64,000 nt of DNA, from positions 682,001 through 746,000 of the forward strand of contig NZ_WUTW01000002.1 in NCBI RefSeq assembly GCF_009831215.1. Reading direction: 5' to 3'. The stretch comes from Actinomadura rayongensis (lineage in GTDB: Bacteria; Actinomycetota; Actinomycetes; Streptosporangiales; Streptosporangiaceae). The translations under genes were made by a program, and so were the position numbers. How positions within the stretch are numbered: position 1 is the first letter of the stretch; the number at the start of each line of letters is the position of its first letter. Positions 58,527-64,000 of this stretch are shown one piece after another. Under the pieces are notes generated by a model. The model ran no database searches and was not told the origin of the DNA. It was given only the letters and a program-made list of their open reading frames with translations.

Positions 58527-60232
58527 GAGCGGGCCGGACGTACCGGCAGTGCCGAAAGTCCCGCGTCGGCGGCGTGAACGTGGGCGCGGGCGTGGGCGAT
58601 GGCGGCGGGGGTGTCGGGGAAGACCAGCCCGTCGCGGCGGAGGTGCTCGGCGGTGCGGAGGGTGGTCAGCACCTGGTCGTGGGCGGGGTCGATGCCCGAG
58701 AGCAGGACCAGGATGCCGCGCTGTTCCAGGCGGGTGACGGCGTCGCCGAGGACGCTCGCGCCGGTGGCGTCCAGGGTGGTGACGCGCGACATCCGCAGGA
58801 TGACCACGCGGACGTCCGAGATCTGCGACAGCTCCAGCAGGAAGCGGTGCGCGGCGGCGAAGAACAGCGGGCCGTCCAGCCGGTAGGCCACGATGTGCTC
58901 GGCCAGCAGGGCCTGTTCCTCGGCGGTGTGGTCGCCCGCGTCGAGGGGGACGGGCCGGAGCCGCGCGGTCCGGGCCAGGTCGCGCAGCGCCAGCACGATG
59001 GCCGCCGCGACACCGACGGCCACGGCCGTGATCAGGTCGAACGCCACGGTGACGGTGAAGGTCAGCACGAGGACCGCGCCGTCGCGGCGGGTGGCGCGGG
59101 CGAGAGCGGCCAGGGACCCGACCTCGACCATGCGGACGGTCGTGGCGAGCAGAACTCCGGCCAGCGCCGCCAGCGGAATGCGGCCGACCAGGCCGCCCGC
59201 GGCCAGCACGATGACGGCGAGCACGCCCGCGTGGGTGAGGGCGGCCAGCCGGGACCGGGCTCCGGCCCGGACGCTGACCGCGGTGCGGGCGATCGCGGCG
59301 GTGGCGGGCACCCCGCCCAGCACGGGCGCGGCGAGGTTGGCGACGCCCTGGCCGAACAGCTCGCGGTCGGGGTCGTGCTTTTCCCCGACGCTCATCGCGT
59401 CGGCGACCGTGGCGCACAGCAGGCTCTCCAACGCCGCCAGCGCCGCCACGGCCAGCGCCGACGGCAGCAGCGCGGTGATCGCGCCGGGGTCGACGAAGTC
59501 CAGCGACGGAGCGGGCAGCCCGGCGGGCAGCGCGCCGATCCGCGCGACGTCCAGCCGGGCGGCCTCGGCGACCAGGGTGGCGATCGCGACGCCGGCCAGC
59601 GAGAACGGGACGCCGGGCCGCCACCGTCCGCCGACCAGCATCAGCGCCGCGACGGCCACCGCCATGACCGGGGCGGCGGCGGTGGGATGGGCGGCGAACC
59701 GGGCGGCGGCCTCGGCGGCGACCCGCCACACCTTCCCGGCGTGCGCGCCGGTGATCCCGAGCGCGGCGGGCACCTGCTGCAACGCGATCACCACGGCGAT
59801 CCCGGCGGTGAAACCCTCGATCACCGGGGTGGGCAGGAAGGCCGCGAACCGGCCCGCCCGCGCCACCGCCGCCGCGATCAGGATCAGCCCGGCCAGCAGC
59901 CCGACCAGCAGCACGCCCTCGGCGCCGTACTTCGCCACGATCGGCACCAGCACCACCGTCATCGCGCCGGTCGGCCCGGACACCTGGAGGTTGCTGCCGC
60001 CGAAGATCGCGGCCAGTGCTCCGGCGACCACCGCGGTGACCAGCCCGGCGCGGGCGCCCAGCCCGGAACTGATCCCGAACGCCAGCGCCAGCGGCAGCGC
60101 CACCACCGCCACGATCAACCCGGCCACCAGGTCCCGGCCCCACGACCGCCGGACGATCCGCCAGTCGGCGCGTCCCGGCAGCAACCGCGCCGACCGTCCG
60201 GGCAGGTCGCGCAGAAGCGCCTGGGCGCTCAC
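58523..60232 (-). CDS. SulP/SLC26 anion transporter with STAS domain
   Basis: 569 residues. The transmembrane part (about 28-425) shows SulP features: RDLVAGLIVAVVALPLALAF, GGSNLQVSGPTGAMTVVLVP, and ELFGQGVANLAAPVLGGVPA. A STAS domain follows (about 440-555: IVAYRLDGPLFFAAAHRFLL, RVTTLDATGASVLGD). Substrates could be sulfate, bicarbonate or another anion. GTG at 60232 overlaps the stop of a 49-codon ORF (GTGA), so translation is coupled. An ArsR-type palindrome lies upstream of the operon. It is the second SulP gene here; the other is coupled to carbonic anhydrase. Confidence 0.9.
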   Translation of the reverse strand: MSAQALLRDLPGRSARLLPGRADWRIVRRSWGRDLVAGLIVAVVALPLALAFGISSGLGARAGLVTAVVAGALAAIFGGSNLQVSGPTGAMTVVLVPIVAKYGAEGVLLVGLLAGLILIAAAVARAGRFAAFLPTPVIEGFTAGIAVVIALQQVPAALGITGAHAGKVWRVAAEAAARFAAHPTAAAPVMAVAVAALMLVGGRWRPGVPFSLAGVAIATLVAEAARLDVARIGALPAGLPAPSLDFVDPGAITALLPSALAVAALAALESLLCATVADAMSVGEKHDPDRELFGQGVANLAAPVLGGVPATAAIARTAVSVRAGARSRLAALTHAGVLAVIVLAAGGLVGRIPLAALAGVLLATTVRMVEVGSLAALARATRRDGAVLVLTFTVTVAFDLITAVAVGVAAAIVLALRDLARTARLRPVPLDAGDHTAEEQALLAEHIVAYRLDGPLFFAAAHRFLLELSQISDVRVVILRMSRVTTLDATGASVLGDAVTRLEQRGILVLLSGIDPAHDQVLTTLRTAEHLRRDGLVFPDTPAAIAHARAHVHAADAGLSALPVRPARS

Positions 60233-60378
60233 GCGCGCGTCCCGTCCACCGGCTCGGCGGCCCGCAGGTCGGTCGGGATCCACCGGCCCGCGCGCATCGG
60301 CTCCGGCACCCGGACCGGATGCCCCGGCGTCTCGAACGGTTCGGCCTTGGCCTGATGCAGCGGCACCGGCACGCTCAT
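60229..60378 (-). CDS. 49-residue ORF resembling a truncated ArsR N-terminus
   Basis: MSVPVPLHQAKAEPFETPGHP resembles the start of ArsR/SmtB regulators (typically QAKAEFFxTLGHPxRIRVLEL) but the helix breaks after GHPVRV and the DNA-binding part is absent. Its start overlaps the DUF3073 stop (ATGA) and its stop overlaps the SulP start (GTGA), so the frame is kept open as a coupling link. It may be a decayed regulator or a small functional peptide. No other family fits. Confidence 0.4.
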   Translation of the reverse strand: MSVPVPLHQAKAEPFETPGHPVRVPEPMRAGRWIPTDLRAAEPVDGTRA

Positions 60379-60539
60379 CCCTCCGCGACGTCGTCGTCTC
60401 CTCGGTCGGCCGACGCGTCGTCACCGCCCGCGGCGGCTTCCAGTTCCCGCCGCAGCCGCTCGAGATCGCCGTCGCCGCCGCCGTATTTCAGCCTGCGCGC
60501 GACCTTCACCTGCTTGGCCTTCGCCCGACCACGTCCCAC
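60375..60539 (-). CDS. DUF3073 protein
   Basis: 54 residues. The start VGRGRAKAKQVKVARRLKY is the DUF3073 signature and is followed by DLERLRRELEAA. The tail is acidic (GDDASADRGDDDVAEG). GTG start behind GAGGAGG. The family is conserved across actinobacteria with unknown function. It is the first gene of a chain in which each stop overlaps the next start, ending with the SulP transporter. Confidence 0.88.
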   Translation of the reverse strand: MGRGRAKAKQVKVARRLKYGGGDGDLERLRRELEAAAGGDDASADRGDDDVAEG

Positions 60540-60598
60540 GACCGGCCTCCTCACTCCACGACACCGACCGTCCCGGTGAGTTGCAAGCCTAGCGAATT

Positions 60599-60613
60599 GC
60601 ATATTTTGTAAAG
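60599..60613. promoter_or_regulatory. AT-rich palindrome, candidate ArsR-type operator
   Basis: TTGCA-TATTT-TGTAA, an imperfect inverted repeat in an AT-rich island 60 bases upstream of the DUF3073 start. The form TTRCA-N5-TGYAA resembles operators of actinobacterial ArsR/SmtB regulators such as CmtR. The ArsR-like remnant in the operon makes autoregulation plausible historically. Confidence 0.4.
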
Positions 60614-60760
60614 TCGTAAGGCCGTGTGCGTTCGCGCACAGGACGGGGTTCAGCCGGGTCTGCCGTCCGGCACCGGGCCAGATCTCCCTGACGGCCGATC
60701 CGCTGCTGCGCGAGGGGCGCGGTGGCCGCCGCGCGGCGCGCTTCAGCCGGTGACCCGGCG

Positions 60761-60774
60761 AGGACGTAAGTCCC
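60761..60774. promoter_or_regulatory. DosR-box-like palindrome upstream of doxX-like gene
   Basis: AGGACGTAAGTCCC matches the core of the DosR box (GGGAC-TWWA-GTCCC) apart from the first base and the first spacer base. It lies 93 bases before the DoxX-like start. A second site of the same form lies at 62260 between the DevR- and DevS-like genes. Confidence 0.5.
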
Positions 60775-60866
60775 ATGGCCGCGAGCCGTTCGGACCTGCC
60801 CCCGCTTTCCGGAGAACGGTGAAGTGGGGACGGACGGAATCGAGAACGAGCAGAAGAGGGACGACC

Positions 60867-61427
60867 ATGGCTGTCTCGACCCGCAGGAACACGACCCACC
60901 GCGTCCTGGACCACCTGCACGCCCCCGCGCCGCTCACCGAGTCGCCCGCCGCGCGCTACGTCTGGGCCGCCGCCCGGCTCGCGCTGGGCTGGGTGTTCGT
61001 CTGGGCGTTCCTGGACAAGACCTTCGGACTCGGCCACGAGACGCCGCGCGCGCAGGCGTGGATCGACGGCGGCAGCCCCACCGAGGGCTTCCTGAAGCAC
61101 GCGCCGCAGGGACCGCTCGCCGGCTTCTACCACGACATCGCCGGAGCGGCCTGGGCCGACTGGCTGTTCATGGCGGGCCTCGCGGGCGTCGGCGCGGCGC
61201 TCGTCCTCGGGATCGGGATGCGCGTCGCGGCGGGGGCGGGCGCGCTGCTGCTGGTCATGATGTGGAGCGCCGTGCTCCCGCCCGCCAACAACGTCTTCAT
61301 GGACGACCACCTGGTCTACGCGCTCGTCCTGATCGGCCTCGCCCTGGTCAGCGCGGGCGACGCCCTCGGCCTCGGCCGCCGGTGGAGCGCCACGGCGCTG
61401 GTGCGCAGGTTCCCGTTCCTGAAGTGA
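60867..61427 (+). CDS. DoxX/DoxD-like membrane protein
   Basis: 186 residues with four hydrophobic helices (LALGWVFVWAFLDKTFGL, WLFMAGLAGVGAALVLG, AGAGALLLVMMWSAVL, LVYALVLIGLALVSAG). The conserved start RLALGWVFVWAFLDK is typical of DoxX/thiosulfate:quinone oxidoreductase small-subunit relatives. These proteins act in the membrane in redox or thiol stress. GAAGAGGGA precedes the ATG. A DosR-box-like palindrome lies upstream and a strong shared terminator separates it from the DevR-like gene. Confidence 0.85.
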   Translation: MAVSTRRNTTHRVLDHLHAPAPLTESPAARYVWAAARLALGWVFVWAFLDKTFGLGHETPRAQAWIDGGSPTEGFLKHAPQGPLAGFYHDIAGAAWADWLFMAGLAGVGAALVLGIGMRVAAGAGALLLVMMWSAVLPPANNVFMDDHLVYALVLIGLALVSAGDALGLGRRWSATALVRRFPFLK

Positions 61428-61439
61428 CCGGACGCGGGC

Positions 61440-61477
61440 GAAGCGGTGAGGCGCACCGGGGCGCGCCTCACCGCTTC
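61440..61477. terminator. Bidirectional hairpin between doxX-like and devR-like genes
   Basis: Perfect 15-bp stem GAAGCGGTGAGGCGC / GCGCCTCACCGCTTC with an eight-base loop, abutting the stop codon of the minus-strand regulator. It is the strongest hairpin in this part of the window. Confidence 0.75.

Positions 61478-64000
<2,523 letters not shown>

Noticed and set aside
58013..60355. 780-codon plus-strand open frame
   Set aside because: Antisense to the SulP gene and made of Gly/Arg/Asp/His-rich nonsense; the minus strand has a full SulP-STAS protein.

Overview
This is high-GC DNA with the coding bias and gene families of a filamentous actinobacterium, most likely Streptosporangiales (Thermomonosporaceae/Actinomadura-like). 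The evidence is paired DUF5753 regulators and DUF397 proteins, DUF3073, PspC, an ECF41 sigma factor, a DevR/DevS-type pair, a mycobacterial-type membrane adenylyl cyclase and an actinobacterial LexA box. The genus is inference. The window holds about 58 genes or gene remnants and one tRNA. Both edges cut a gene: an HsdR at the left and a DevS-like kinase at the right.

Layout. 0-3 kb: 3' part of a type I restriction HsdR followed by a Ser/Thr kinase with TPR-like repeats. 3-7.5 kb: EF-hand protein, ECF41 sigma factor with its NmrA-like oxidoreductase, and HtpG. 7.5-18.3 kb: a membrane-anchored nSTAND/WD40 ATPase, GH16-like lipoprotein, esterase, DUF2277, Asd, PspC, MFS exporter, zincin and metallophosphoesterase. 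At 18.36 kb is tRNA-Glu(UUC). 18.4-27.7 kb is an accessory island. It begins with broken genes (serine recombinase, primase-polymerase-like, radical SAM, a duplicated 5' end of the nSTAND gene). Then come two DUF5753 regulators, a DUF397 protein, a BTAD regulator coupled to a P-loop ATPase, and a decayed EndoU toxin with an intact candidate immunity gene.

27.7-44 kb: membrane and secreted proteins, carbonic anhydrase coupled to a SulP transporter, polysaccharide deacetylase, an MGDG-synthase-like glycosyltransferase, a DMT transporter, an OmpR-type two-component system, an AlkB-like oxygenase behind a LexA-type box, an FAD/Fe-S dehydrogenase, and a second DUF5753/DUF397 pair. 44-49.4 kb: a cNMP-binding/cyclase-like protein, an orphan histidine kinase and a six-helix HAMP adenylyl cyclase. 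49.7-52.5 kb: a secreted vanadium-haloperoxidase-like protein and a hypothetical gene. 52.5-57.8 kb: a three-gene minus-strand operon (zinc-ribbon protein, membrane protein with SAF domain, CHAT protease with its own zinc ribbon) that looks like an undescribed effector system. 58-64 kb: a DUF3073/49-aa ORF/SulP overlapping operon behind an ArsR-type palindrome, a DoxX-like protein, and divergent DevR- and DevS-like genes with DosR-box-like palindromes.

The strongest candidates for new biology are three. First, the BTAD-ATPase pair, whose facing termini share the pattern GG-x4-G-[IL]-V-N-N, as in amyloid-signalling NLR/partner pairs. Second, the zinc-ribbon/SAF-membrane/CHAT operon. Third, the local DosR-box-like sites serving doxX and devR/devS. 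All calls come from reading the sequence; no database search was run.
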